From Spiribacter sp. 2438 (lineage in GTDB: Bacteria > Pseudomonadota > Gammaproteobacteria > Nitrococcales > Nitrococcaceae): a DNA stretch of 64,000 bases. Under the pieces are notes generated by a model, which searched no databases, was not told the origin of the DNA, and worked only from the letters and a program-made list of their open reading frames with translations. The stretch lies in contig NZ_CP046046.1 in assembly GCF_009676705.1 (NCBI RefSeq), forward strand, positions 1,178,001 to 1,242,000. Direction: 5' to 3'. Position 1 is the stretch's first letter, and each line of letters starts with the position of its first letter. Both the position numbers and the translations under genes were made by a program. Shown here in pieces: positions 25,716 to 34,893 of this stretch.

Positions 25716-27064
25716 AGCCAGGTCACCAATCCGGGAAAGGCGACAATCAGGCCCACCATCAGCAGCTGGATGAGAATGAACGGCACGATACCGCGGTAGA
25801 TGGTGCCGGTGGCGATGGCCGGCGGCGTCACCCCCCGCAGGTAGAACAGCGAAAACCCGAATGGCGGGGTCAGAAATGACGCCTGCAGGTTCATGGCGAT
25901 CAGCACGGCAAACCACACCGGATCCAACCCCATGGCCACCGCCACCGGAGCCACCAACGGCACCACAATGAAGGTGATCTCGATAAAGTCGAGGAAGAAT
26001 CCCAGCAGAAAGACCGTCAGCATGACGAACAGCACAAAGCCCATGGCCTCGCCGGGCAGCGCCATGAGCAGATCTTCCACCAGCCACTTGCCGCCCATGG
26101 CGCTGAAAACCGTGGCAAACAGCGTGGCGCCCACCAGGATCGTGAACACCATGGCGGTCAGGCGAACGGTGGAATCGGCCACCGCCATCAGATTCGCCAG
26201 GTTGAGCTTGCGATAGGCCAGGGCCAGCACCGACGCGCCGAGAGCGCCCATGGCGCCGGCCTCGGTGGGCGTGGCCACGCCATAAAAAATCGTACCGAGC
26301 ACCGCCGCCACCAGCCCCAGTGGGGGCAATAGACAGCGAATGACCGCGACGCCCAGCGGCGCGGCGCTGCCACTGTCATCGGCACCATCGGGTAGGGCCG
26401 GCGCTGCCAGAGGGCGCCGCCAGGCCACGACAATCACCCACAGGATATAGGTCAGCCCCAGCAGCAGGCCGGGCACCATGGCACCGAGGAACAGCTCTCC
26501 GACATTGACCCCCATCTGGTCGCCGAGAATGATCAGCACGATGGATGGCGGAATGATCTGTCCCAGAGTGCCGCTGGCGGCAATGGTGCCGGTGGCCAGT
26601 CGGGTGTCGTAGCCATATTTAAGCATGATGGGCAGCGCCAGCACGCCCATGGTGACCACCGAGGCGCCCACCACACCGGTGGCAGCGGCCAGCAGCATGC
26701 CCACCACGATCACCGAGATGGCAAGCCCACCCCGCAGCCGGCCGAATAGCCGACCCATGGTCTGGAGCAGATCTTCGGCCAGACCGGAGCGCTCCAGCAT
26801 GGTGCCCATGAAAATGAAAAACGGCACCGCCACCAGGGTGTAGTTCTCCATGATGGATCCGTAGACCCGCTGGGGCAGAATGTTGAGCCGCGGCAGTCGG
26901 AAACTGGGCTCCCAGGGCAGCGGAATACCCAGCGATGGCAACAGATCACTGCCAATCAGCGTAAAAACCAGCGCCGTCCCCGCCAGGGCAAACGCCACCG
27001 GATAACCGGAGATCAGAAACGCCAGCAGGAGGGCAAACATGCCGAGGGGCAGAAATTCCATCAT
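25694..27064 (-). CDS. dctM: TRAP transporter large permease (DctM type), second system
   Basis: A 456-residue DctM-family subunit with about twelve helices. Signatures include FLISGYPVAFALAGTALVF, FFIFMGTMLERSGLAEDLL, GTLGQIIPPSIVLIILGDQM, ATPTEAGAMGALGASVLAL and NLQASFLTPPFGFSLFYLRG. The last form differs from the first system's and is common in the mannitol/chloroaromatic-type branch. ATG 27064 overlaps the dctQ stop by 4 nt (ATGA), giving coupled translation. The partner receptor is the convergent gene at 24581. Confidence 0.92.
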   Translation of the reverse strand: MMEFLPLGMFALLLAFLISGYPVAFALAGTALVFTLIGSDLLPSLGIPLPWEPSFRLPRLNILPQRVYGSIMENYTLVAVPFFIFMGTMLERSGLAEDLLQTMGRLFGRLRGGLAISVIVVGMLLAAATGVVGASVVTMGVLALPIMLKYGYDTRLATGTIAASGTLGQIIPPSIVLIILGDQMGVNVGELFLGAMVPGLLLGLTYILWVIVVAWRRPLAAPALPDGADDSGSAAPLGVAVIRCLLPPLGLVAAVLGTIFYGVATPTEAGAMGALGASVLALAYRKLNLANLMAVADSTVRLTAMVFTILVGATLFATVFSAMGGKWLVEDLLMALPGEAMGFVLFVMLTVFLLGFFLDFIEITFIVVPLVAPVAVAMGLDPVWFAVLIAMNLQASFLTPPFGFSLFYLRGVTPPAIATGTIYRGIVPFILIQLLMVGLIVAFPGLVTWLPAVSAR

Positions 27065-27585
27065 TTGGGCGCTCCGGCCAGACGATCCAGGCATTTAATG
27101 GCGTGACTGATGCCCTGCAGGAGCAGCAGGACAAAGGCCACCAGCAGCATCGTCTTGATGGGATAGAGCGGCAGCCCGCCGGGGTTGGGGCTGACCTCGA
27201 GGCGCGACCAGGACCGGACCACAAAATCCACACTGAAGTGGATCATCACCAGGCAGAATGGCAGCAGAAACCCCACGGTGCCCACCAGATCAATCCACGC
27301 ACGGGTACGCGGTTTGAGCTGATTATTAAGGATATCCACCCGAATGTGGCCGTCATGCCGCAGCAGATAGGAAGCGCCCAGGAGGAAAATGACGGAAAAC
27401 GCCTGCAGCTGAAACTCCAGCAGCGCATTGGAGCTCAACTGCATGCCCAGCTGGGCCCCAAGATAGCGCCCCACAACGTTAATCACGCCCACGGCCACCA
27501 GCGCCAGAGCAAGCCAGCGCAGCGCAAATCCCACCCAGTCCGTCAGACGGTCAATCTGACGGCTGAAAGCCCGGAGCGTATTCAT
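27061..27585 (-). CDS. dctQ: TRAP transporter small permease (DctQ type), second system
   Basis: A 174-residue four-helix DctQ-family protein. The conserved central motif is FLLGASYLLRHDGHIRVDIL, with the NPGGLPLYPIKTMLLVAFVLLLLQG stretch leading into the last helix. Start ATG 27585 (MNTLRAF) is chosen; an extension to 27624 adds a short Cys/Pro-rich piece with no support. Overlaps dctM by 4 nt. The alcohol dehydrogenase gene lies 54 bp upstream on the same strand and may be in the same transcript. Confidence 0.9.
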   Translation of the reverse strand: MNTLRAFSRQIDRLTDWVGFALRWLALALVAVGVINVVGRYLGAQLGMQLSSNALLEFQLQAFSVIFLLGASYLLRHDGHIRVDILNNQLKPRTRAWIDLVGTVGFLLPFCLVMIHFSVDFVVRSWSRLEVSPNPGGLPLYPIKTMLLVAFVLLLLQGISHAIKCLDRLAGAPK

Positions 27586-27639
27586 AGGCGCGCAGAGTAT
27601 GGCCAAGGGGGGCTTCAGGCACAACCGGCCCGCGGGTGC

Positions 27640-28785
27640 CTACCAGGCCCTCTCCATGGCCTCCACCAGCGCTGTCTGATTCAGGGTGACCGGATTGCCC
27701 CGCATGGACGATGACTGGCTGGCTGCCTCAGCGACCGCCGGCAGGCGGCTGCGGGGCAGGCCCATCTCGCCAAGCCCGGGCAGGCCGTGATCCCGAGACC
27801 AGCGCTCCAGCGCCCGGGTGGCGTCGCCCGCTGACACGCCAAAGGCCCCGGCGATCCAGTGATCGACCTCGTTGATTCGATCGGCGGCCGGACCACCGGC
27901 ACAGGCTGCTCGGTTGGCATCGAGAATGCTTGGCAGCAGACACCCAGCGATCTGGCCGTGGGGCGCCGCCACCAGCCCCCCCAGTGGGCCGGCCAGACCA
28001 TGGACCGCACCGAGTTTGGCATTGGCCAGCGCCAGCCCCCCGCAAAGGCTGACCCAGGCCATCTCATCCCGCGCCCCGGGGGATTCGTTTCGCATCAAAT
28101 CCTGAATCGCCCTGAGACCCCGGGGGATGGCATCGCGACAGAGCACGTCGGTGAAGTCATTGGCCAACGGGCTGATATACGGTTCGATGACCTGGGTGAT
28201 GGCGTCCAGGCCACTGGGCAGCGTCACCGCGGCCGGTGCATGGTCAGTGAGCGCCGGGTCCACCAGCGCCATGCGCGGCAGCAACCGCGGGTCCCGCAGC
28301 GACACCTTGCGGCGCGCCTCCGGCACACCGATGACCGCATTGGCGGTGACTTCTGCACCGGTACCCGACGTCGTCGGCAACGCAACCCACGGCAGGGGGG
28401 CCCCGTCCAGGGGCAGCCCACGACCCACCACCTCCAGGTAATCCAGAATGGGCCCCGTCACCGGGATCAATCCGGCCACCGCCTTGGCGAGATCCAGCAC
28501 CGCGCCACCGCCGAGCCCCACCACCACCTCGGCCTGCATCTCACGGCCCTGACGGACGGCGGCCTCAACCATGAGCACATCAGGCTCCCGAGGCCCGGAA
28601 AAGCACTCCACGATGGCGCCGGTATCCCGCAGCCCCTCAACCAGCCACTCTGCCCGACCGCCGGAGGCTCCATGCACCAGCAACACCCGCTGACCCAACG
28701 CCGCAATACTGGCCGTGGCCTCGGCGGAGCGGTCCCGCCCGAAACGGATAGCCGGGCAGAGCTGGAGTGAAAACGGTACTGGCAT
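27640..28785 (-). CDS. Iron-containing (group III) alcohol dehydrogenase
   Basis: A 381-residue NAD(P)-dependent dehydrogenase. The nucleotide motif is GLGGGAVLDLAKAVAGL and the metal-site region is PSGLDAITQVIEPYIS, with His ligands in AVHGLAGPLGGLVAAPHGQIAG. ALPTTSGTGAEVTANAVI is also diagnostic. ATG 28785 is preferred, with AGGAGG upstream; the reading frame extends to 28926 through non-family sequence. Followed by dctQM, so it may oxidise the imported compound. It is divergent from aapJ, and its upstream region contains the NtrC box at 28849-28863. Confidence 0.88.
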   Translation of the reverse strand: MPVPFSLQLCPAIRFGRDRSAEATASIAALGQRVLLVHGASGGRAEWLVEGLRDTGAIVECFSGPREPDVLMVEAAVRQGREMQAEVVVGLGGGAVLDLAKAVAGLIPVTGPILDYLEVVGRGLPLDGAPLPWVALPTTSGTGAEVTANAVIGVPEARRKVSLRDPRLLPRMALVDPALTDHAPAAVTLPSGLDAITQVIEPYISPLANDFTDVLCRDAIPRGLRAIQDLMRNESPGARDEMAWVSLCGGLALANAKLGAVHGLAGPLGGLVAAPHGQIAGCLLPSILDANRAACAGGPAADRINEVDHWIAGAFGVSAGDATRALERWSRDHGLPGLGEMGLPRSRLPAVAEAASQSSSMRGNPVTLNQTALVEAMERAW

Positions 28786-28848
28786 GAGTGAGAGCCTCCT
28801 GAGTCGGACCGACTGGATCGGCGCGGCCAATGATACCGTCAAACACCC

Positions 28849-28863
28849 GCACCCGACTGGTGC
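28849..28863 (+). promoter_or_regulatory. Predicted NtrC (NR-I) enhancer site
   Basis: GCACC-N5-GGTGC, a perfect match to the core of the NtrC-binding consensus, lies about 127 bp upstream of the predicted sigma-54 start site. A second half-site GGTGCA occurs at 28888-28893, about 93 bp upstream. Two such sites at this distance resemble the layout at glnA in enteric bacteria. Confidence 0.65.
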
Positions 28864-28955
28864 AAAACGCCCGCTCTTGTCTATTTTGGTGCAAACGTGA
28901 CATAAACACGGAGGCGTCGTGATCAATCAACGGCGCCATGGAGGAGAGAGTTCGG

Positions 28956-28973
28956 TTGGCACAGGCCTTGCTA
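28956..28973 (+). promoter_or_regulatory. Predicted sigma-54 (RpoN) promoter of aapJQMP
   Basis: TTGGCACAGGCCTTGCTA matches the consensus YTGGCACrN4TTGCW at nearly every position. The invariant GG (28958-28959) and GC (28970-28971) are separated by exactly 10 nt. The predicted start is about 28983, giving a 46-nt leader before the aapJ ATG. Together with the NtrC box it indicates nitrogen control. Confidence 0.75.
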
Positions 28974-29028
28974 GGTTTCTGGTCGCCGAATCGGCCAAAC
29001 CCCCTCGATAAGCAGAGGAAGGAACCCA

Positions 29029-30048
29029 ATGAAGAAAACACTACTAACCACCACGCTGGCCGCCGCAGGCCTGATGGCCCTGGGCAGCCAGGCACAGGCG
29101 TCAACGCTGGAAGATGTGATGGATGCCGGTGAGCTGCGCTGCGGCGTAAGTAACGGCCTGCCGGGCTTCTCCCAGCCCGACCAGGACGGCAACTGGACAG
29201 GCATTGACGTGGACACCTGCCGGGCATTCGCCGCCGCCATCTTTGGTGACAGCCAGGCCGTTGAGTTCGTGCCGCTGACCGCGGCCGAGCGTTTCACCGC
29301 CCTCCAGTCTGGTGAGATTGACGTCCTGTCCCGTAACACCACCTGGACCACCACCCGCGATGCGTCGCTGGGGATCAACTTCACCGGCACCAACTTCTAC
29401 GACGGCCAGGGCTTCCTGGTTCAGTCGGAGCTGGGTGTCACCAGTGCCTTTGAGCTTGACGGCGCCGCGGTCTGCACCCAGGCCGGCACCACCACCGAGC
29501 TCAACCTGGCCGACTTCTTCCGGGCCAACGACATGGAGTACGAGGCGGTGGTGTTCGACACCTCCGAGGCCAGTGCCCAGGGCTTTGATAACCAGCGCTG
29601 CGACATTCTCACTTCCGACACCTCCCAGTTGGCCGCGCTGCGGACCCAGCTGAGCGACCCGGAAGGTGCGGTCGTGCTGCCGGAGATCATCTCCAAGGAG
29701 CCGCTTGGCCCCGCCGTCCGGCAGGGTGACGACGAGTGGTACAACATCATCAAGTGGGTGCTGTTCGGCCAGATCAATGCTGAGGAATACGGCATTTCTT
29801 CCGAGAATCTCGACGAAATGCTCGAGTCCGGGGACCCGAACGTCCAGCGGATTGTCGGCACCGACGGCAACATGGGTGAAATTCTCGGCCTGTCCGATGA
29901 CTTCATGGTCGATGTCATTAGCCAGGTGGGCAACTACGCCGAGATGTTCGAGCGCAACGTCGGTCCGGATACGCCTCTGGGCCTGGAGCGTGGGGACAAC
30001 GCGCTCTGGACCGAAGGCGGCATTCTCTACGCACCGCCGTTCCGGTAA
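29029..30048 (+). CDS. aapJ: General L-amino acid ABC transporter, periplasmic binding protein
   Basis: A 339-residue binding protein with a cleavable signal (residues 1-24, cleavage after QAQA). The mature protein begins TLEDVMDAGELRCGVSNGLPGFSQPD and continues GIDVDTCRAFAAAIFGD and DVLSRNTTWTTTRDASLG, the AapJ/BztA pattern. Two Cys at the mature N-terminal domain may form a disulfide. It binds a broad range of polar L-amino acids in the family. First gene of aapJQMP, followed by a hairpin that should raise its level above the permeases. Confidence 0.93.
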   Translation: MKKTLLTTTLAAAGLMALGSQAQASTLEDVMDAGELRCGVSNGLPGFSQPDQDGNWTGIDVDTCRAFAAAIFGDSQAVEFVPLTAAERFTALQSGEIDVLSRNTTWTTTRDASLGINFTGTNFYDGQGFLVQSELGVTSAFELDGAAVCTQAGTTTELNLADFFRANDMEYEAVVFDTSEASAQGFDNQRCDILTSDTSQLAALRTQLSDPEGAVVLPEIISKEPLGPAVRQGDDEWYNIIKWVLFGQINAEEYGISSENLDEMLESGDPNVQRIVGTDGNMGEILGLSDDFMVDVISQVGNYAEMFERNVGPDTPLGLERGDNALWTEGGILYAPPFR

Positions 30049-30062
30049 AACACCGGCCCACC

Positions 30063-30097
30063 GGACGGGGTACTCCTGAGGTGCCCCGTCCTCTTTT
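30063..30097 (+). terminator. Attenuating stem-loop after aapJ
   Basis: GGACGGGG (30063-30070) pairs with CCCCGTCC (30084-30091), the stem extended by an inner GTAC-like pairing, and TCTTTTC follows. The structure looks like a leaky rho-independent terminator between aapJ and aapQ, compatible with more binding protein than membrane components. Confidence 0.65.
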
Positions 30098-30127
30098 CGC
30101 TCTCAACCGAGGGTCGTCCCGGAACCC

Positions 30128-31315
30128 ATGAGCCTGGACAATCTGCCCAATCAGCCGCCGCGCCCGAAGCCCTGGAATGATCCCCGGGTCCGGTCGGTCT
30201 TCTTTCAGATCGTCGCCGTGCTGGCGGTTGCCTGGTTTGGCTACACGCTCTTCCAGAACACCATTACGAACATGGAAAGCCGGGGCATTCGCACCGGCTT
30301 TGACTTCCTGGATCGCACCGCCGGATTCGGGATCATCATGAGCCTCATCGAATACGATGAGAGCATGACCTACGGCCGCACCTTCGTGGTGGGCCTGGCC
30401 AACACCTTGCTGGTGTCGGGCCTCGGGATTCTTTTCGCCACCGTGGTGGGTTTCATCGTCGGTATCGCCCGGCTCTCCACCAATTGGCTGGTGGCCAAAG
30501 TGGCGCTGGCGTACATCGAAATTTTCCGCAATGTGCCGCTGCTGCTGCAGATATTCTTCTGGTATTTCGCCGTGCTCGGCGCATTGCCCGCTCCCCGTCA
30601 GGCCATCAACCTCGGTGACCTGGTGTTCATGAGCAACCGCGGCATCATGATCCCGGCACCGGTCTTCGAACCCGGCAGCGGGTTAATGGGCTTTGCACTG
30701 ATCCTCGCTCTGGTCTTCATCTTTTTCCTGGCGCGCTGGGCCCGTCGCCGCCAGGCGGCCACCGGGCAAATCTTCCCGGTGCTGCCCATCGCCCTGGTGC
30801 TGATTCCGGGGCTGCCCCTGCTGGCTTACTGGCTGATGGGCAGCCCGGTGTCCTGGAGCATCCCCGAATTGGGCGGATTCCGATTCCGCGGAGGCATCAC
30901 CGCCATCCCCGAGCTGGGAGCCCTGCTGCTGGCACTCACTCTCTACACGGCGTCGTTTATCGCCGAAATCGTTCGCTCGGGGATTACCTCGGTGAGTCAC
31001 GGCCAGACCGAAGCCGCATCAGCGCTGGGACTGCCCGGGCGACGGATTCTTCGGCTGGTGGTCATCCCCCAGGCGCTGCGGGTGATCATTCCACCACTCA
31101 CCAGCCAGTACCTGAACCTCACAAAGAACTCCTCGCTGGCAGTGGCCATCGGCTACCCGGATCTGGTGAATGTGTTCATGGGAACCACCCTCAATCAGAC
31201 CGGCCGGGCCGTGGAGATCGTCGCCATGACCATGGCGGTTTACCTGTTCATCAGCCTGGCCATTTCCCTGCTCATGAACATCTACAATCGGGCCGTTGCC
31301 CTCAAGGAGCGCTGA
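30128..31315 (+). CDS. aapQ: General L-amino acid ABC transporter permease, first subunit
   Basis: A 395-residue inner-membrane subunit with about eight helices. The His/Glu/Gln-type permease core is clear: ANTLLVSGLGILFATVVGFIVG, then YIEIFRNVPLLLQIFFWYF, and the coupling loop EAASALGLPGRRILRLVVIPQALRVIIPPLTSQ. The long insertion between helices (residues ~150-250) is typical of AapQ. Forms a heterodimer with AapM. 3 bp separate the two genes. Confidence 0.93.
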   Translation: MSLDNLPNQPPRPKPWNDPRVRSVFFQIVAVLAVAWFGYTLFQNTITNMESRGIRTGFDFLDRTAGFGIIMSLIEYDESMTYGRTFVVGLANTLLVSGLGILFATVVGFIVGIARLSTNWLVAKVALAYIEIFRNVPLLLQIFFWYFAVLGALPAPRQAINLGDLVFMSNRGIMIPAPVFEPGSGLMGFALILALVFIFFLARWARRRQAATGQIFPVLPIALVLIPGLPLLAYWLMGSPVSWSIPELGGFRFRGGITAIPELGALLLALTLYTASFIAEIVRSGITSVSHGQTEAASALGLPGRRILRLVVIPQALRVIIPPLTSQYLNLTKNSSLAVAIGYPDLVNVFMGTTLNQTGRAVEIVAMTMAVYLFISLAISLLMNIYNRAVALKER

Positions 31316-31318
31316 TCC

Positions 31319-32419
31319 ATGGCCGTGCATCAGCCAAGCCCTGACCTTCCGCCACCGGTGGCGGAGCGCGGTGCGATCCGCTGGCTGAGAGAAAATCTTT
31401 TCTCCAGCTGGCTGAACAGCATCGTCACCGTGGTAACGGCCTATCTGCTGGCCCTCTTTCTGATCCCCATCATCGACTGGGCCTTCATCAAGGGCGTTTT
31501 CCTGGGCGAGGGGCCGGAGTCCTGCCGACCGGACGGTGCCTGCTGGCTGTTCGTCCAGCAACGCATCACCTTCTTCACCTATGGCAACTACCCTCGGGAA
31601 CTGCTCTGGCGGCCGGACCTGGTGTTCCTGATGTTTGCCATCGCGGTGGTGCCGCAGTTCTTTCCGATTCCGCCGCGGTGGCGTAAATGGCTGGCCATTT
31701 ACGGCGTCACCCTGCTGCCGGTGGCCGCGTACTTCCTGCTTGCGGGTGGGCATTTCGGTCTCGAGCCGGTCCGCACCACCCGCTGGGGCGGATTGTTATT
31801 GACCCTGGTCCTCGCCTACGTGGGCATTATTGCCGCCCTGCCCATCGGCGTTGCGCTGGCTCTCGGCCGGCGCTCCGAGATGCCGGTCATTCGCGGCATT
31901 TGCGTCACCTTTATTGAATTCTGGCGGGCGGTGCCGCTGATCACCATTCTGTTCATGGCCTCGGTCATGCTGCCGTTGTTTCTGCCTGCCGGCGTGACTT
32001 TCGACAAACTCATGCGCGCACTGGTGGGTATTACACTCTTTCAGGCGGCTTACATGGCCGAAGTGGTGCGAGGGGGACTGCAGGCCATCCCCAAGGGCCA
32101 GTACGAGGCCGCTGAGGCCCTCGGCTTGGGTTACTGGCGGCGCATGCGCCTGATCATTCTCCCGCAGGCGCTGAAGATCGTGATTCCCGGCATCGCCAAC
32201 ACGGTCATCTCCCTGTTCAAGGACACCACGCTGGTTCTGATCATCGGGCTTTTCGATCTGCTGGGTGCGGTCAAATCCACCCTCAGCGATCCCGCCTGGG
32301 ATAACGTCATGGCCGAAGGCTATTTATTCGTCGCATTCTGTTTCTGGGTGTTCTGCTTTGGCATGTCGCGCTACAGCCATCGCCTTGAAAAGCAGCTCGA
32401 CACCGGACACCGCAACTGA
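31319..32419 (+). CDS. aapM: General L-amino acid ABC transporter permease, second subunit
   Basis: A 366-residue permease pairing with AapQ. Core sequences are [48 protein letters not shown], and the coupling loop [34 protein letters not shown]. The N-terminal ~170 residues form the extra membrane part seen in AapM, including a Cys-containing periplasmic loop ([12 protein letters not shown]). Followed by aapP after 8 bp. Confidence 0.93.
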   Translation: MAVHQPSPDLPPPVAERGAIRWLRENLFSSWLNSIVTVVTAYLLALFLIPIIDWAFIKGVFLGEGPESCRPDGACWLFVQQRITFFTYGNYPRELLWRPDLVFLMFAIAVVPQFFPIPPRWRKWLAIYGVTLLPVAAYFLLAGGHFGLEPVRTTRWGGLLLTLVLAYVGIIAALPIGVALALGRRSEMPVIRGICVTFIEFWRAVPLITILFMASVMLPLFLPAGVTFDKLMRALVGITLFQAAYMAEVVRGGLQAIPKGQYEAAEALGLGYWRRMRLIILPQALKIVIPGIANTVISLFKDTTLVLIIGLFDLLGAVKSTLSDPAWDNVMAEGYLFVAFCFWVFCFGMSRYSHRLEKQLDTGHRN

Positions 32420-32427
32420 GGGTCGTC

Positions 32428-33234
32428 ATGAGCACACCGCAAGATAACGCCTCCCCTGCCCCGACTCAGGATGCCGCCGTGGAATCCACCGCCGGCAGCG
32501 ATGACGTCATCATCGTTCGTGACATGAACAAATGGTTCGGCGATTTCCACGTCCTCAAATCCCTGAACCTCAACGTCAAGCGCGGCGAACGCATTGTCAT
32601 TTGCGGGCCCTCGGGCTCTGGCAAGTCCACCTTCATTCGCTGCCTGAACCGTCTCGAGGTGCATCAGCGCGGTGAGGTCTACATCGACGGCGTCGCGCTG
32701 AATGACGACGTCAAAAACATCGAGGCCGTCCGTCGGGAAGTGGGCATGGTGTTCCAGCACTTCAACCTGTTCCCGCACCTGAGCGTGCTCGAAAACTGTC
32801 TGCTGGCGCCCATCTGGGTCCGCAAGACCCCGCGGCAGGAAGCCATCGAGACGGCCATGCAGTACCTGGAGCGGGTGCGCATTCCCGAACAGGCGGACAA
32901 ATACCCGGGCCAGCTTTCCGGCGGGCAGCAGCAGCGGGTCGCCATCGCCCGGGCCCTGTGCATGCAGCCCAAAATCATGCTTTTCGATGAGCCGACTTCA
33001 GCCCTGGATCCGGAGATGATCAAAGAAGTGCTGGACGTGATGGTGGGGCTGGCCGGCAGCGGCATGACCATGCTCTGTGTGACCCACGAAATGGGTTTCG
33101 CCAAGACGGTGGCGGATCGGGTGATCTTCATGGATGGTGGAGAAATCGTTGAGGAGGCGCCGCCCCAGGACTTCTTCAACAACCCCCAGCAGCCCCGCAC
33201 CCAGCAATTCCTCCAGCAGATCCTCCAGCATTGA
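32428..33234 (+). CDS. aapP: General L-amino acid ABC transporter ATP-binding protein
   Basis: A 268-residue polar-amino-acid-type ATPase. Walker [10 protein letters not shown] (residues ~60-68), Q-loop [14 protein letters not shown], signature [14 protein letters not shown], Walker [15 protein letters not shown] and switch VTHEMGFA are all intact. A ~25-residue low-complexity N-terminal lead precedes the domain. Its stop overlaps the start of a response-regulator gene by 4 nt, which is not usual for this operon. Confidence 0.94.
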   Translation: MSTPQDNASPAPTQDAAVESTAGSDDVIIVRDMNKWFGDFHVLKSLNLNVKRGERIVICGPSGSGKSTFIRCLNRLEVHQRGEVYIDGVALNDDVKNIEAVRREVGMVFQHFNLFPHLSVLENCLLAPIWVRKTPRQEAIETAMQYLERVRIPEQADKYPGQLSGGQQQRVAIARALCMQPKIMLFDEPTSALDPEMIKEVLDVMVGLAGSGMTMLCVTHEMGFAKTVADRVIFMDGGEIVEEAPPQDFFNNPQQPRTQQFLQQILQH

Positions 33235-33911
33235 CCGTGAATCGGGCGCTGATTATTGACCCCGAGCCCACTGAGCGGGATCGGCTGCTGGGTCTGGTCG
33301 TCGAGGTCTGGCCCGAGACCCGAGCGAGTGCCGCCGGGTCGCTGGCCGCGGCTTATGGCAACCTCGCCCATTGCATGCCGGGCCTGCTGATCACCGACAT
33401 CTACCTGCCGGACGGCTGTGGATTTGAACTGCTGGAGACCGTCGGACGGGACTATCCCGACTCACCCCGGCTCGTGGTGACCCGTCACGATGACCCACCC
33501 CATATTCTGGCGACCCTGCAGCGGGACGTGGACGGGTATCTCATTAAAGGACAGGCGTCGCAGAAAACCCGGGATCTTCTTACCGCCCTGGCCCGGGGCG
33601 AACCCGCGCTCTCGCCCCAGGTGACCCGGGCGGTACTTCGCCACTTCAGCCAGAACAACGGCCAGAAAAGCATCAGCGAAATCGACCCCGACGCCCAGGC
33701 CGAGGATCTCGGGCTCACGCCAAGGGAGATTGAGGTACTGCGATTACTGGCCCACGGCGCGGATCGCCATCAGGTGGGGGAAGCGCTGGCAATCAAGCCC
33801 TCCACCGTGGCCGGCTACATCAAGTCGCTGTACCTGAAACTCGATGTCTCCACCCGCGCCGAGATGACCATTGCGGCGGTCAAGCTCGGCCTGGTGCACC
33901 TGGAGGACTGA
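33231..33911 (+). CDS. NarL/LuxR-type response regulator (orphan), coupled to aapP
   Basis: A 226-residue two-domain regulator. The receiver has the phospho-acceptor Asp in [13 protein letters not shown] (~residue 56), a reduced acidic pocket (IIDPEP) and the conserved Lys in GYLIKGQ. The C-terminal helix-turn-helix is [43 protein letters not shown]. The TTG start at 33231 overlaps the aapP stop (TTGA); a GTG at 33237 is an alternative. No histidine kinase is nearby. It could control amino-acid use or the aap genes, but targets are unknown. Its 3' end overlaps the convergent Rrf2 gene by 32 nt. Confidence 0.83.
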   Translation: MTVNRALIIDPEPTERDRLLGLVVEVWPETRASAAGSLAAAYGNLAHCMPGLLITDIYLPDGCGFELLETVGRDYPDSPRLVVTRHDDPPHILATLQRDVDGYLIKGQASQKTRDLLTALARGEPALSPQVTRAVLRHFSQNNGQKSISEIDPDAQAEDLGLTPREIEVLRLLAHGADRHQVGEALAIKPSTVAGYIKSLYLKLDVSTRAEMTIAAVKLGLVHLED

Positions 33912-34347
33912 GGTGGTGATCGGTGTCGGGAAACAGTCTGTTCAGCGAGGGCTGTTCGCCCAGCTCCGCCAACGTGATGTCATCCAGGAAATCCTGTAGC
34001 TGACCGGAGAGCTCCGACCACAGATCGTGGGTAAGGCAGCGCTCGCCGGCGTCGCAGTCCTCGCGCCCCTGGCACTGGGTCGCATCCACCGGCTCGTCCA
34101 CGGCGATAATGACATCCGCCACGCTGATGGAGTCGGCGGGGCGGGCCAGGCGGTATCCCCCTCCGGGGCCCCGGGTGCCCTGCACCAGGTCATGACGACG
34201 CATCCGCGCAAACAGCTGCTCCAGGTAGGACAGGGACAGGTGCTGCCGCTCGGAGATGTCCGCCAGGGTCACCGGTCCCTCAAGCCCGTGGACATACAGA
34301 TCCATGATGGCGGTGACGGCGTAGCGGCCTTTGGTGGACACCCGCAT
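33880..34347 (-). CDS. iscR: IscR-like Rrf2-family [2Fe-2S] regulator
   Basis: A 155-residue winged-helix regulator. The N-terminus [20 protein letters not shown], the recognition region [19 protein letters not shown] and the [11 protein letters not shown] wing fit IscR. The cluster ligands Cys92, Cys98, Cys104 and His107 occupy the same numbers as in the E. coli protein. However, no iscSUA genes are next to it in this window; DUF1249 lies upstream. It is therefore IscR-like with an unknown regulon. Convergent overlap of 32 nt with the response regulator. Confidence 0.85.
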   Translation of the reverse strand: MRVSTKGRYAVTAIMDLYVHGLEGPVTLADISERQHLSLSYLEQLFARMRRHDLVQGTRGPGGGYRLARPADSISVADVIIAVDEPVDATQCQGREDCDAGERCLTHDLWSELSGQLQDFLDDITLAELGEQPSLNRLFPDTDHHLSPPGAPGRA

Positions 34348-34356
34348 GGCGCCGTC

Positions 34357-34830
34357 CTACACCGCCCAGCGGCGGGCGGGTGGCCGCTGGATGACCGCGC
34401 GACCGCTGTCCGCCTCAAAGCCGTGCCCCTCGCCGAGGCAGTAGCGCAGCCAGCGATTGAGGAACCGATTAGTCACCCAGCGGGACGCCAGGGTGCCGTT
34501 GCCGGCAACGGGTTCCCCATCGGGCATGACCTCGGCCACCCGGGCGTCATGATAAATCCTTACCCGCAGATCCGGCAGTGACTCGAGGGCTTCGACGCTG
34601 CTAAACCGGTGCGTGAGCAGAACGGTGGTGGTGTAGGCGCACCGCTCGATGACTTCCAGGTGGAGATCCGGTCCGCGATCGATGCTGGAGACCTGGGCGT
34701 CCCGGCGGCCGTCCAGTTGCGGAACCAGACGCCGCAGAAAGATGTAGTTGTTCTCGTACAACTCCATGAGGGCCGCGAAATTGCCCTCCCGGGGGGCATC
34801 GGCGAGTGTCGGCAACGTCTTTAAAACCAT
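34357..34830 (-). CDS. DUF1249 family protein (YqiB-like)
   Basis: A 157-residue soluble protein with the DUF1249 opening FAALMELYENNYIFLRRLVP, followed by LHLEVIERCAYTTTVLLTHRF and the C-terminal RFLNRWLRYCLGEGHGF. The family is widespread in gammaproteobacteria and has no known function; in E. coli it sits near cpdA and nudF. Here it is 9 bp upstream of the IscR-like gene in the same direction, so the two are probably one transcript. Confidence 0.85.
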   Translation of the reverse strand: MVLKTLPTLADAPREGNFAALMELYENNYIFLRRLVPQLDGRRDAQVSSIDRGPDLHLEVIERCAYTTTVLLTHRFSSVEALESLPDLRVRIYHDARVAEVMPDGEPVAGNGTLASRWVTNRFLNRWLRYCLGEGHGFEADSGRAVIQRPPARRWAV

Positions 34831-34893
34831 TGCAAAAGGGTACCACAGCCTCGTTGTTGGTCATCGATCCGGAGTGGCAATCCGCCGGCCTTT

